Source: Branchiostoma floridae (taxonomy: Eukaryota > Chordata > Leptocardii > Amphioxiformes > Branchiostomatidae). Taken from it: 60,707 nucleotides of DNA. Location of the stretch: NCBI RefSeq assembly GCF_000003815.2, contig NC_049990.1, forward strand, positions 6,762,054 through 6,822,760, in the 5' to 3' direction. Position numbers and translations under genes: made by a program. Positions 1 through 8,590 of this stretch are shown here, in pieces (within the stretch, counting starts at the first letter, position 1; each line of letters begins with the position of its first letter). The notes beneath the pieces were generated by a model. That model ran no database searches. It saw only the letters and a list, made by a program, of their open reading frames with translations, and was not told where the DNA came from.

Positions 1-173
1 ATATCAGGCAATAAATCAGTCATCTTTCTTTTTTATGTCAGGTATAAGAAAACCATAAAGCTCACAAAAGGACATACATACATACATAAAGTAAGTAAAG
101 GCACTCGTCGGTCTCGCAGGACCATGAGTCGTACCACATGTAAATTCTACACAATGTACTTATTGTATATACA

Positions 174-205
<32 letters not shown>

Positions 206-385
206 CACTTACAGCTATCTGTACAGTTGTAGAAAACTGAATTTTTGTAGTGCAAGCGGTCAACAAGCGTTAATGATACAATTATTGAAGGAGAGTTATC
301 TCTGTAAGAAAGAAAAACATACCCTCACTCACCTTGATTTCAATATGTTAGCAAGATGGTTTGATATCCATTTCTATGTACACAG
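1..385. other. Intron of the MFS gene with a CATA microsatellite
   Basis: There is no coding exon that I can recognise. The stretch ends in a usable acceptor (TATGTACACAG). A CATA tetranucleotide run of about 35 bp sits at 168-202. Confidence 0.6.
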
Positions 386-3300
386 CTCCAAGCCGATCCG
401 GAGGAGGTGGCTCCCCTAGCACGGTCACCTTCTGAAGGTAGTCTGAACGATGACTTGGACATCCAAGAAGACAGCAGTGTCCAGAACGACCGTTTCGCGC
501 CGAAACCCATCGAGAGAAGGTCCTTATCTCCTGGTCAAATACTGAAGACCCGGGAGTTCTACATGTTGTGGTTCATGTTCTTCATGAACGGGAACGCCGT
601 GGTGTTCATATCAACGTTATGGAAGGTATGAGTCATTTCATGTTGATCGTCGGTTTTGGCCGCTGCCCTTGACGTTACAGTGGAGGGGGATCGTTCAGCA
701 ATGACCCTGTTTTGTCCTTGTCTTGGCACGTACTGAAAAGCCATGCCTGTGAGAAGGATCCTCCTACTGACTGTTCTTGGTGCTGAACTCACATTCACAC
801 TGATTATCCTTCTACTGACTTCACACTGGTCCTGTCCTTGGTGCTGAACTCACATTCACACTGATTATCCTCCTACTGACTTCACACTGGTGCTGAACTT
901 ACATTCACACTGATTATCCTCCTACTGACTTCACACTGGTCCTGTCCTTGGTGCTGAACTCACATTCACACTGATTATCCTCCTACTGACTTCACACTGG
1001 TCCTGTCCCTGGTGCTGAACTCACATTCACACTGATTATCCTCCTACTGACTTCACACTGGTGCTGAACTTACATTCACACTGATTATCCTCCTACTGAC
1101 TTCACACTGGTCCTGTCCCTGATGTTGAACTCACATTCACACTGATTATCCTCCGTTTATACTATTCTGGCTAGTTTGTATACCACAAACAGCGGTACTC
1201 GGTAATATTGATAAACAATGTCTTTCCTGAAACATTACAATAATATCCTCGAGAAGAATTGTTTTGGATCCTCCGAAATTAGTCACACATATTTTTCCAC
1301 AGGCGTTCGGTCAGACGAAGATCCAAGACGACCACTTCCTGGCTCTGGTGGGAGCCTTCTCTGCCGTACTGAACGCCGTGGGGAGACCATTCTGGGGCTG
1401 GCTGGCAGATAGATACTCCTTTAAAGTAGGGTACTTTACACACGGACCTGGATGGTTCTTATGACAGTGTTACACACAAATTACACGAGTTACCCTGCAG
1501 TTATCGAAAGTTTTCGCCAGTCGTCTCTCCTGACACGTGACAGATCTAGATGCAGATGTAAATTTGTCTCAGGTCATGCAATTCCTTGGCACAGCCTTTA
1601 GCCATCAATAGACTTATAAGTCTACAAAGTTTGTGAAAATTAATTTGTTGATAGCCAAAAGTTCACCGTATTTCAAAATAACCAGACAGGTGAGGGTATT
1701 TTACACCTGCAAAAAACAACAATATCACATTGGACAGGGCTCGGTGACAAGCGAACACCATCTAAACTTCGTGCAGTAGTCGAGAGGACACCGGCCACAT
1801 AGTTACGAAAAATGTCCCTAGAACATGTCGGAAGACCTATGTAGCAGCTCCCTGACTATAACAACGTTTTCGTGTGAGACTAACGAAGTCAGTGTAAAAG
1901 TCATTTGGGCCACTGTTTCTGTATATTTCCTTGTCTCGTCAATATGTTGTGTAACGTTAGTATGTTTTTAATTGATTGAAAATTTCTCACAATCTATAAT
2001 ATAATAATTAGGGGTGCGAAACACAATGTTTTCTTCCCTTGCTTGTGATGGTTTGTGATATGTAACAAAAGTCCATTTCACACACACACCCTATCCTCCA
2101 GGTATCCCTGATGGGCCTGTGTACCTCCATGATATTCTTCACCATGACGTTATTCGCCGTTCCTGACGAGGCAGACGCCGGGGTGGGGGCAAAGGTCATG
2201 TTTTTCATCTGGATCTGTGGAATCTTCGGGTCGTTCTGTGGAAACTTCTCGCTTTTTCCAACAGCAACGGCCAAGTAAGTACAACAGTTTTTAAGACTAT
2301 CCTATAGGATAACAACTCGCCGGTGCAAAACGATATCCTGTAAGCTGATTGGCTATTTAATAGAGCGCCCTGCCCGAACTGCTCAGGGTGCCCTGCCCGA
2401 ACTAGATGAGTAGAGTAGTAGAGTTTTTTTTTTATAAAAGCAAGTGCGGTATCACTCTCTCGTCATTCTGATGAAGACCTTTTAATAAAAGTTCGAAACC
2501 GGTAAATAGTTGTGTCTCAGCCGTCATCCTTCTGGTCGCTGTCACCAAGAACAGTAACAAGTTAGGGGCATCCTCCTGAAGCTACTAATTAATGTTCACA
2601 ATTTAGGTCTGGCATATATATCGTTTGATGTTAGTGTAACTTTTAATGATAAAACTTCATATTAAGTGTTAATTTTTTCGTAATCAGTCAGGTTGGTTAG
2701 TTTGAAATCTGACGATGTACTCCATTCGATTTTTAGAACGTTTGGCCCAGACTACGTGGCAGTTAACTATGGACTCGTTTTCACCTCTGGGGTAAGTTTA
2801 CTCTTGGTTTTCTCTAATCTCCAGGCAGATTTACCAGTGACATAATACAGCATCAAAGCTGGTAAAAGGGTGTAGCTGGCCAAAGGGAGTCATCAGCCAC
2901 TGGGAAACACACTCCTACTAGGCCGCCTCACTCCTCTGGCAGCTTTTTATACCGTAGGATCTGCTTGGAGATTAGGTTTTCTCCCATACCTTGGTACAAA
3001 TCTCTCAGCGCATTCAAACTATTTTGTATCAAAGTTAACGCTTTTCAAGTGCCTTAATTTGCAATCGAAAGCAATTAAGTGCCTTGGCGTTTTGCGTTAC
3101 GGCACTTTTACATCAAAGTTATGTCGACACTACTATGGTACATTTGATCCCTAGTCTGTAAAATTCTATGAAGAATACTCGGAAGCATTAGAGCTCGAGG
3201 TCTCTAATTTTTGAAGCGCTGCACTCATCACCTTCATACAAGGTTGTTATAAATTTCTTAAAAATCACCTTTTCCAAAATCGCCTGCATGGAAACCACTG

Positions 3301-3949
3301 CCAACCACTTGTGTGAAGGTAGAAAGAATATCGCTAGAACATTTATGTTTGGTATGATTCTGACACCCCTTTACTTTTCCCCCCAGTTGGTTTCGTCCAT
3401 CACCGGTGGAATCATCACCTCGGCACTGATGTCGGCCCTTGGCTGGTTCGGCATGTTCAGTCTGGTGTCGGGCATGACGGCGATCAGTAAGTCATAACTG
3501 TTAGTAGTAGATTAGTTTGGCTGTGAATGACTTGTCATCAGGACTACCCAACTACTAGTAGTATCTAAAGTAACATCAGTATGAGAAGTGGTCCTATTAA
3601 ACCTTCTTGATCAGAAAATTGTTATCTAGTATGTAACCACAGAGTACGACTCTCGTAGGGATTACAGAGTTTCCTCTTTGAGGAGGCAGTGCCTTGATGC
3701 TTGTCTTACGTGTCAGCTGGAAAAGTGTTCCATGAATGATATGACTCTGTAGATAAATGTTCTCTGACCACCAGACGTTCAAATCGGTTAGGTGGGCAAG
3801 TAACCGTAGTGAAATTTATAACACCTGTCGACATTCCTTGTCTTCGGTAGGCCTTGCTCCTGTTAGATGTCTGACACGTTTTCTTTTTTTCAGGTGGGAT
3901 CATCGCATTCCTCTTCAAGGCCAAGAATGCAGAAGGAAGGGACATCTAA
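386..3949 (+). CDS. MFS transporter, OFA (oxalate/formate antiporter)-like, 3' six coding exons (5' partial)
   Basis: Six exons join in frame: 386-625, 1303-1425, 2102-2274, 2737-2791, 3387-3486 and 3894-3949 (TAA). All internal borders are AG/GT, and the total is 747 nt, giving 248 residues plus stop. The product is the C-terminal half of a major facilitator: a charged cytoplasmic loop (SPSEG...PIERRS), then about six hydrophobic segments (FYMLWFMFFMNGNAVVFIST; HFLALVGAFSAVLNAVG; LMGLCTSMIFFTMTLFAV; MFFIWICGIFGSFCG; LVFTSGLVSSITGGIITSAL; WFGMFSLVSGMTAISGIIAF). The loop motif GRPFWGWLADR is the MFS GRxxxGxxxDR-type signature. The C-terminal half and the LSPGQILKTREFYMLW start resemble OFA-like (oxalate/formate or monocarboxylate) MFS proteins; the substrate cannot be read from sequence. 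The upstream exons with the first six helices lie outside the window. AATAAA follows 65 nt after the stop. Confidence 0.85.
776..1153. repeat. Minisatellite of about 61/45 bp in an MFS intron
   Basis: Tandem copies of a unit read TTGGTGCTGAACTCACATTC, then ACACTGATTATCCTCCTACTGACTT-like sequence and CACACTGGTCCTGTCC. Most units are about 61 bp. Two are about 45 bp because they lack the CCTGTCCTTGGTG part, giving an alternating long/short pattern. It falls between the first and second visible exons (intron 626-1302). Confidence 0.85.
1426..2101. other. MFS intron, no recognisable feature
   Basis: The donor is GTAGGG and the acceptor is CTATCCTCCAG. No ORF of coding character, tandem repeat or palindrome stood out. 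Confidence 0.5.
2468..2499 (+). ncRNA. Hammerhead-like core motif in retroelement-like sequence (candidate)
   Basis: CTGATGA at 2468-2474 is followed by an imperfect A/T-rich stem (ACCTTTT...AAAAGTT, one mismatch) and then CGAAAC at 2494-2499. This is the order of a hammerhead ribozyme core: CUGAUGA, stem II, GAAA. I could not draw convincing stems I and III, so activity is doubtful. It may be the conserved tail of a Penelope-like or LINE remnant in this MFS intron. Confidence 0.3.
2814..2975. mobile_element. Palindromic MITE, TIR CTAATCTCC(A/G)AGCAGAT type, subfamily 1
   Basis: The left end CTAATCTCCAGGCAGAT and right end ATCTGCTTGGAGATTAG are inverted repeats. The interior is largely self-complementary (GCATCAAAGCTGG near the left end against CTCTGGCAGCTTTTTAT near the right). 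It is 162 bp long and lies in the MFS intron after the 2737-2791 exon. Relatives are at 6636-6712 (half) and 48232-48405. Confidence 0.75.
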
Positions 3950-4013
3950 CACGACTCGTTCTGCTTCATAGAAAAAAAATCAACAAATTTTACTTCGTTA
4001 CCACGCTGCTGTG

Positions 4014-4019
4014 AATAAA
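4014..4019 (+). terminator. Poly(A) signal AATAAA of the MFS gene
   Basis: AATAAA lies 65 nt downstream of the MFS stop codon. A diverged copy of this whole 3' UTR, including an AATAAA, is found again between collagen genes B and C at about 15718-16265. Confidence 0.6.
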
Positions 4020-5086
4020 GACTGATTCTACAATTTAACTGTTCTTGTATGTTCTTATAAGGCTTACAAAGCAGTTCCAAACAGCAAATGATAGCAGAGA
4101 AGAAAATGAAGAACAGTTTATAGCCCTGGTGGCTGGGGCACCGATATGCAAAGGACTGCTTCAGTTTATGTATATACTATAGTTGGAAAGTCCAAATTAT
4201 GGGATTAAATCAATGGTTGCCTGTGGTTTTGTGCAATGTCAAGAAATTATTTCCTTTTTTCGTCGCTCTCCTGAAGCTCTACGCTCGTTCGTGTCTCCTT
4301 TCGTTCCTTCGTCCGTGGTATACCACTTTACCCTTGTGTACGCTTTGTGCTTTCTATTGCATAGAACACCTGACATTGGAAGGTTTGCGAGTCTTGGAAA
4401 TGAACTGTGAAATTCTTCAGTTTTAAAAAGGTTTTCGGCGCTATGACTGTATCAAGACAAAACAAAAACCACGCATGTGAAGTCATGTTGCCTTGTTGTT
4501 ATCCAGTCTTGCCTTGTGATGTTGTAAGTGGCCTGCCAGGTCTATTCTCCAAGCAGAGGTTGGGTCGAAGGGATAGTAGTGGCCGGGATTTATACCAGCT
4601 CGCTCCCCGGTAAAATCCTGGCCACTACCATCCCCGCGACACAACCTCTGCCTGGAGAATAGCCAGGTCATCTATTTAGAGAAGCAGTTTGAATGTATTC
4701 ATCAGAATTAATTGACTTGGTATAAACTGTAAATACGTGAATGGTTTTTTCTTCATCACAAGCGGAACTTTTGATTGAGACTATTTTGATGCCATATGAG
4801 TTACGCTTCATATCCTTACTACGTATACCTGTCGCTACTCGTGTGTCAAAATGATGTCGCCCCCTCCCCCATAGTGCAATGTGTTCATCCAAGTTAAATG
4901 ACTTGGAATGATCTGTAGATACGTGATTTTTCGTTTCCTCATAGCAAGCTGAGTTGTCCGAACTGTCGGTTGGGACAATTTTAACTCTGATTTGACGCGC
5001 TCTTGGTCGTCGCCGTGTACTGAGTCCTGAGCCACGCTAGTCCATATTTACCATTACTAACCATAGCTACTGCTTTACCGGGTAAA
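4020..5086. other. Intergenic region between the MFS gene and collagen gene A
   Basis: It holds the rest of the MFS 3' UTR-like block (to about 4480) that is duplicated at 15718-16265, a 121-bp MITE (4542-4662), and an old tandem duplication of about 100 bp (4687-4790 and 4878-4985, both with TTCATC..A.TTAA.TGACTTGG and TAxATACGTGA). The last 100 bp before gene A's ATG should contain its 5' UTR; no TATA box is obvious. Confidence 0.6.
4542..4662. mobile_element. Palindromic MITE, subfamily 3 (GGATAGTAGTGGCC type)
   Basis: The left arm CTATTCTCCAAGCAGAGGTT and the right arm (reverse complement CTATTCTCCAGGCAGAGGTT) extend through GTAGTGGCCxGGATTTTA, so nearly the whole 121 bp folds back. It shares the TCTCCAAGCAGA end with the other MITEs of this window but has a different interior. 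A half copy lies at 47567-47614. Confidence 0.75.
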
Positions 5087-7726
5087 ATGACATCGGAGAA
5101 GCTCCCTTACGCTCACTCCCTGTCCGAGAGAAGCACCCGCCGGGAGCGCACGGCCGGCACGTTTGGCTCGGCCGTAGGTGTTCTCGGCGCCGCCGCGGTG
5201 TTTGCCTCCGCCGTGGTGCTGGCCGTGATCGTGCATGCGATGGGGAACCTCCGGGCTAAGGTGGAGAGGGATCAAGAAGAGATGGCTACGCTGAAAGAGA
5301 AGGTGGCAACCCTGGGTCAACAAGTTGCTGGTAGGACCGAGAGAGACCACGACGAAATGACGAGGTTCCAAGCACAGGCACTGAGAGACCATGACGAAGT
5401 GACAAGGCTCCAAGCACAGGCACTGAGAGACCGGGACGACATGGCCAAGCTCCAAGTCCAGGCTCAAAAAGACCAACAGGAGGTCCTGTCACTGAGAGAG
5501 AGGATGGCAGTCATGGAGGCACAGATCAGGGCCGGAAATTTCCCGGGAAGCTACGCCGAACAACAACAAACGTCTGGTGTAAGTAGACACTCACTTCTAG
5601 TGAGCTAAAATGTTATATCAGAAGGTGTATAGCTATGTAATTATAATGCTAGGCTTGATACAATCTACAGCCATTAGTCTAACTACTGTACGTTATTGTC
5701 ATTCCTGTTGCCACCTTGCATTCCATTGAATCTATCTAGAAGCAAGTTGTTGTCAGCATAGTTTGCGTTTGCTCCTTCTTTTCAACAAAACCTCAACTTT
5801 ATAGTACAGAATTAAACATGACGTACTGACTTGTGGTATTCTTTCCTACCCGACCGGTTCTGTGCAGAGCCCCGAGGGAGAACAGTCCGGGCACGTTGGC
5901 GACACTGACAGCGGGGTACAGAACAACAACGTCACTAAGGACGGAGGACTCGTTCGCAGGCGTTCTAAGAGAGAAGCGCCCAACTTTGTCCGACTTCCGT
6001 CTGGATTAGGTACAACCACGACTAGGCGCACATATTTGTTAGCTTGCGGACTTCCAAAAATGCTCTACTGCCTTGTGTTTTAGCTAGTTAATTTGTAGTA
6101 TAAAATATATATGTGTTTTTGTTCCATGTATTTATTCTACTCCAATACACTATAGAGCGCACGTTTAAAGTCTCTCTTCTTTCTCCACCCATTTAAAGGT
6201 TGTCCTCAACCAGGACGGGACGGTCGGGACGGGCGGGACGGCGCAAAAGGAGACCGCGGGGATCAGGGACCCCCCGGGGAAAAGGGGGGAAAAGGGGAGA
6301 CTGGGTCTCCAGGAACAGCAGCCAGAGCGAGACTGAAGCAGTGTTTCTGGAACCTCCTGAGTAGCAACGCGGACTCCGGGAGGATTGTGGTAATCATTCG
6401 CCACAATCTCAGTACATATATTGTCCTTTCTATCCATACATATCAGCCTGGATGTCAGACTCCCGATCTCAATGATATCTAAAATCTAATCCAGTTGTTC
6501 GACTAACTGCTTTTTGGCGTATCTTATTAACTGGATGTCTAACCTTCATAGACGAATGATATCTATCGTTTATCAGTCTAACTCGGGGGGGGGGGGCTAA
6601 TGTTGTAGAATTTTGGGGCATATCGACTATAGAGCCTAATCTCCAAGCAGATCCTACCGTAGCATAAGGTAGTATCAAAAGCTGACAGAGGAGTGAAGCC
6701 GGCCTATGAGTATGTATACTTGTCTGGCATTAGTATGAGACTTTAAATCGATTTTTAGGTGAACATATGTATAATTGTTCATGTATTGTTATACTGACAA
6801 ATTTTCAATCTGGCGCCACTGGGACGTGAGCAGGTCACAGTCACTCATTAGCACATGGCAACAGAGAGGGGCAGCAACACCGTTGTTGAATAGAAATGCT
6901 CCTTCCTGTTTCAGTGAAGGCAGATCTAGGTGCCAGTTTGACTCCTGTGCCAGCTTTGATACTATACGGCATCNNNNNNNNNNNNNNNNNNNNNNNNNNN
7001 NNNNNNNNNNNNNNNNNNNNNNNNNNNNNNNNNNNNNNNNNNNNNNNNNNNNNNNNNNNNNNNNNNNNNNNNNCAATCCGGCCCCGATAGACGGCGTAGT
7101 GTACACTCCCGGCGTTGACATCCACCGTGTGTCAACAAGTAAGGGTTTGGATCTAGACAGAAAGATAGGCATCTTCGAACACGAATACAGGCAAACTGCT
7201 TTGAAATAAAACATAAAATCATATGTCAGAGCTTTCATTAAAAGGAACGAAATAAACGGAGTAGAAATAACTCCTAAATACCCTAAAAAAGGTGGCCTCT
7301 CGAAAATTTAATCATGAAATGCATAGATCTTCGCGTTGTTTATTAAATTAATTTCATTTCTTCATCAAATTCAAATCCAATTGGTACACCTTTCATTCAG
7401 CCAATGTTGTCATACTGATAACTATTGATAATATGTTATGTTCATCGCATGCAATCATTTCTAAAGATGATACACGTTACAAGAAAAATCAGAGTTAAAC
7501 ATACATGGGGAATCAGGCGTACAAAATACGGTTATTTGCCAAATAATGTGTAAAATATGTCTTTTCCATTTCCCCAGTTGACGGCCTGTGTTACAACCTG
7601 CCGGCCGGCCCCCTGGCGGTGGCTTTGAACGTCGGCACATGCGCTGGGTACGGAGTCGGAGACGCCTACACTGGCTGGAACTCTTACTCTAGGGTGATCC
7701 TGGAGGAACTGGACATGGCTGACTAG
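5087..7726 (+). CDS. Gene A: membrane-anchored, furin-site CTHRC1-like collagen protein
   Basis: Exons are 5087-5578, 5868-6009, 6199-6389, an exon 4 whose only visible part is 7074-7138 (its start is lost in the N gap 6974-7073), and 7578-7726 (TAG). Phases agree across the visible junctions. Residues 1-28 are polar, about 29-51 form a hydrophobic helix without a cleavable-signal look (type II anchor), and 54-150 are a heptad-rich charged coiled coil. N185-V-T is a possible glycosylation site, RRRSKR at 194-199 is a furin-type site, and 217-252 are twelve Gly-X-Y triplets ([15 protein letters not shown]...). Then comes the CTHRC1 C-terminal domain: [66 protein letters not shown]. Vertebrate CTHRC1 (secreted, linked to Wnt signalling and matrix) has the matching KQC.W, GWNS.SRIIIEEL and Cys pattern but no membrane anchor. 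Function here is inferred: a collagen-like trimer, surface-held and probably shed. Confidence 0.85.
6485..6560 (-). repeat. Dispersed repeat (GCCAAAAAGCAGTTA...CAACTGGAT family)
   Basis: The reverse strand matches 8938-9030 (GATGAAGGTTAGACATCCA...GCCAAAAAGCAGCTACTCA) and, more weakly, 32480-32530. It probably derives from a retroelement. This copy lies in gene A's third intron. Confidence 0.5.
6636..6712. mobile_element. Half copy of the MITE subfamily 1
   Basis: The sequence runs CCTAATCTCCAAGCAGATCC, then TACCGTAGCATAAGGTAGTATCAAAAGCTGACAGAGGAGTG-like DNA, as at 48232, but the second half is missing. It lies in the third intron of gene A. Confidence 0.65.
6974..7073. other. Assembly gap inside gene A exon 4
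   Basis: There are exactly 100 N. By comparison with exon 3 of genes B (196 nt) and C (193 nt), about 130 nt of gene A's exon 4 should lie here, so the true gap is probably longer than 100 bp. Confidence 0.9.
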
Positions 7727-7786
7727 CGTGTCTCTGTCGCTTGTTATTTTGTGATTATCTCAAAGAAAAATGGAGATATGATTTTG

Positions 7787-7808
7787 AGTGTGTCTGTGTG
7801 TGTGTGTG

Positions 7809-7858
<50 letters not shown>
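7787..7858. repeat. GT dinucleotide microsatellite
   Basis: There are about 35 GT units with two GC interruptions in the 3' flank of gene A. A shorter GT tract stands at the equivalent place after gene B (about 15178-15194). Confidence 0.9.
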
Positions 7859-7860
<2 letters not shown>

Positions 7861-7985
7861 AGAATCTCCGGATATTTGTGGTCAACATAACTTAAGAACC
7901 TCTGAATGGATTGTATTAGTATTTGGTTAGTGGATAGGGACTGGGAAGCCAAAGGTCAAGGTCAATTTTTGCCATGTTTCGGCAG

Positions 7986-8027
7986 GATGTTTCGGCAGAG
8001 ACGTTTAACTTTCTCTGCCGAAACATC
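7986..8027. repeat. Perfect 15-bp inverted repeat (hairpin)
   Basis: GATGTTTCGGCAGAG (7986-8000) and CTCTGCCGAAACATC (8013-8027) are separated by 12 nt. A variant of one arm (GATGTCTCGGCAGAG) lies 3' of gene B (15483-15497) and 3' of gene C (about 31998-32012, less exact). Confidence 0.7.
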
Positions 8028-8365
8028 ATGTGTACTCCCTTGGTACTTCTAATGTCTGGATTTGCTTTGAAAACAGCAAATTTATTCCTTCAGCCGTATG
8101 TGGTTTCGTTGTTTTGCTGGTAACTTTTTTTCTAAAGACGGGTCACCAATGACGGCAAAGATTTTTCCTATGTTTCTCAACAAACACGCGATGAAAAAGA
8201 ATCACATGAAAGACCAAGGATATATTTTGGAAAGACGCACAAAACGGGTGAATAACGCTATTTTCGAATTATGTTATTGTTATCACTACGAGAATGGACA
8301 TATTTGTATCGTACTGCAAATGGACAATAAGGCAAAGTACTGTGCTTTTAGGCTAATTCCATGGG

Positions 8366-8475
8366 GAGAGCGTCACCAATGAACACCCTAACACAATTCT
8401 ATACTATTTATTGGACTCACTCCCTGAGAGCGTCGCCAAAAAGTATGGTTCAGAAGATCTCAGTTATGTCACGTG
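8366..8475 (+). promoter_or_regulatory. Candidate promoter elements of gene B (two GAGAGCGTCRCC boxes and a CACGTG E-box)
   Basis: GAGAGCGTCACC (8366-8377) and GAGAGCGTCGCC (8426-8437) are 60 bp apart, followed by CACGTG at 8470-8475, about 115 bp before the ATG. The same three elements in the same order lie upstream of gene C (16339, 16390, 16440). Retention in both copies could be recent duplication rather than function. Confidence 0.35.
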
Positions 8476-8590
8476 GCAAGGAAAAGGTTAGGGTTACGCT
8501 TGACTTTGAGCCACGATCGTCACAAGGAAGTAGCAGAGTTCCGAGTCTTCCTGACGACACTTTACTCTATACAACCGAGGAGAATCCATC

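Larger units (their letters stand above)
7727..8590. other. Intergenic region A-B with 3' flank shared by gene C
   Basis: It contains a GT microsatellite (7787-7858), a perfect 15-bp inverted repeat (7986-8000 and 8013-8027), and a block at 8060-8300 (ATGTGGTTTCGTTGTTTTGC...) that matches 32816-33100 downstream of gene C. The last 230 bp are the B promoter region, duplicated upstream of C. Confidence 0.65.

Noticed and set aside
7755-7952. Frame with poly-THTH
   Set aside because: Translation of the GT microsatellite.
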